A stretch of DNA of 64,000 nt. It comes from CAYOVG01 sp964407285. Its GTDB lineage: Bacteria; Desulfobacterota; Syntrophobacteria; Syntrophobacterales; Syntrophobacteraceae. The stretch covers positions 1 to 64,000 of the forward strand of contig CAYOVG010000003.1 of assembly GCA_964407285.1 (NCBI GenBank), in the 5' to 3' direction. The notes under the pieces are model-generated. The model had not been told where the DNA came from and did not search any database. It was given only the letters and a program-made list of their open reading frames with translations. A program made the position numbers and the translations under genes. Below are positions 63,924 to 64,000 of the stretch, piece by piece (within the stretch, counting starts at the first letter, position 1; the number at the start of each line of letters is the position of its first letter).

Positions 63924-64000
63924 ATCGTACGATCCGGAAATGTCGCTCTTATCGCTTCACGCTTGACATTCGTGAAACATAACGGAAAAATAACCCAATC

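Overview
The window is a GC-rich bacterial chromosome segment. It has LpxC and GmhB (outer membrane), an mDAP-type MurE, an NtrY/NtrX pair next to LpxC and DUF4390, ATP-dependent PEP carboxykinase, a CoA-disulfide-reductase-like protein, DUF362 ferredoxin and DUF1614 genes. This set fits a Gram-negative anaerobe of the Desulfobacterota, most likely Syntrophobacter-like. That assignment is inferred from gene families; no rRNA or other phylogenetic marker was analysed.

Layout. 0-4.2 kb (minus): lpxC - DUF4390 - ntrY - ntrX (cut by the window edge). 4.5-7.1 kb: threonine synthase, gamma-carbonic anhydrase and a small protein. 7.4-12.5 kb: an accessory patch starting at tRNA-Leu(TAA), with a broken hicA toxin gene, a GNAT acetyltransferase, small stress-type proteins, a membrane protein with a decayed partial copy, a dispersed repeat and a long bidirectional hairpin. 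12.6-28.3 kb (plus): the division and cell-wall cluster mraZ-rsmH-ftsL-ftsI-murE-murF-murD-ftsW-murC-murB-ftsQ-ftsA-ftsZ. It has a clear MraZ operator, but mraY and murG are missing from their usual slots and there is no ddl. 28.4-34.3 kb: a 50-bp perfect palindrome, a frameshifted XRE antitoxin-type gene, a secreted protein, a rhodanese-fused NAD(P)H/CoA-disulfide oxidoreductase, an Mrp ATPase without its usual Cys pair, and a gene-poor stretch. 34.4-38.8 kb: typA, an MBL-fold hydrolase and inositol-phosphate synthase. 39.3-45.0 kb: phosphate uptake, with phoU on the minus strand separated from pstSCAB by transposase and resolvase debris. 45.2-47.2 kb: a repetitive secreted protein and a PAS histidine kinase.

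47.3-52.8 kb (minus) is the most unusual part. It is a compact four-gene operon: a 1085-aa protein with three RAMP (Cas7-like) domains in one chain, a zinc-ribbon protein of unknown family, a Cas6-like RAMP protein and a LexA-type winged-helix protein. There is no Cas10, Cas1, Cas2 or CRISPR array anywhere in the window. An MFS transporter lies upstream. 54.2-59.3 kb is another fluid patch: a lipoprotein, an HD-GYP-like protein, a perfect 612-bp tandem duplication carrying a ribbon-helix-helix gene, a truncated STAND NTPase and composite repeats. 59.4-64 kb returns to metabolism: DUF362 ferredoxin protein, DUF1614 membrane protein, pckA and gmhB.

Functional links. The dcw genes form one tightly overlapping transcription unit for peptidoglycan precursor synthesis and septation. 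lpxC and gmhB serve lipopolysaccharide. pstSCAB/phoU handle phosphate. The accessory patches hold debris of toxin-antitoxin, STAND and mobile genes. The RAMP operon is the best candidate for an undescribed RNA-guided or RNA-binding system.
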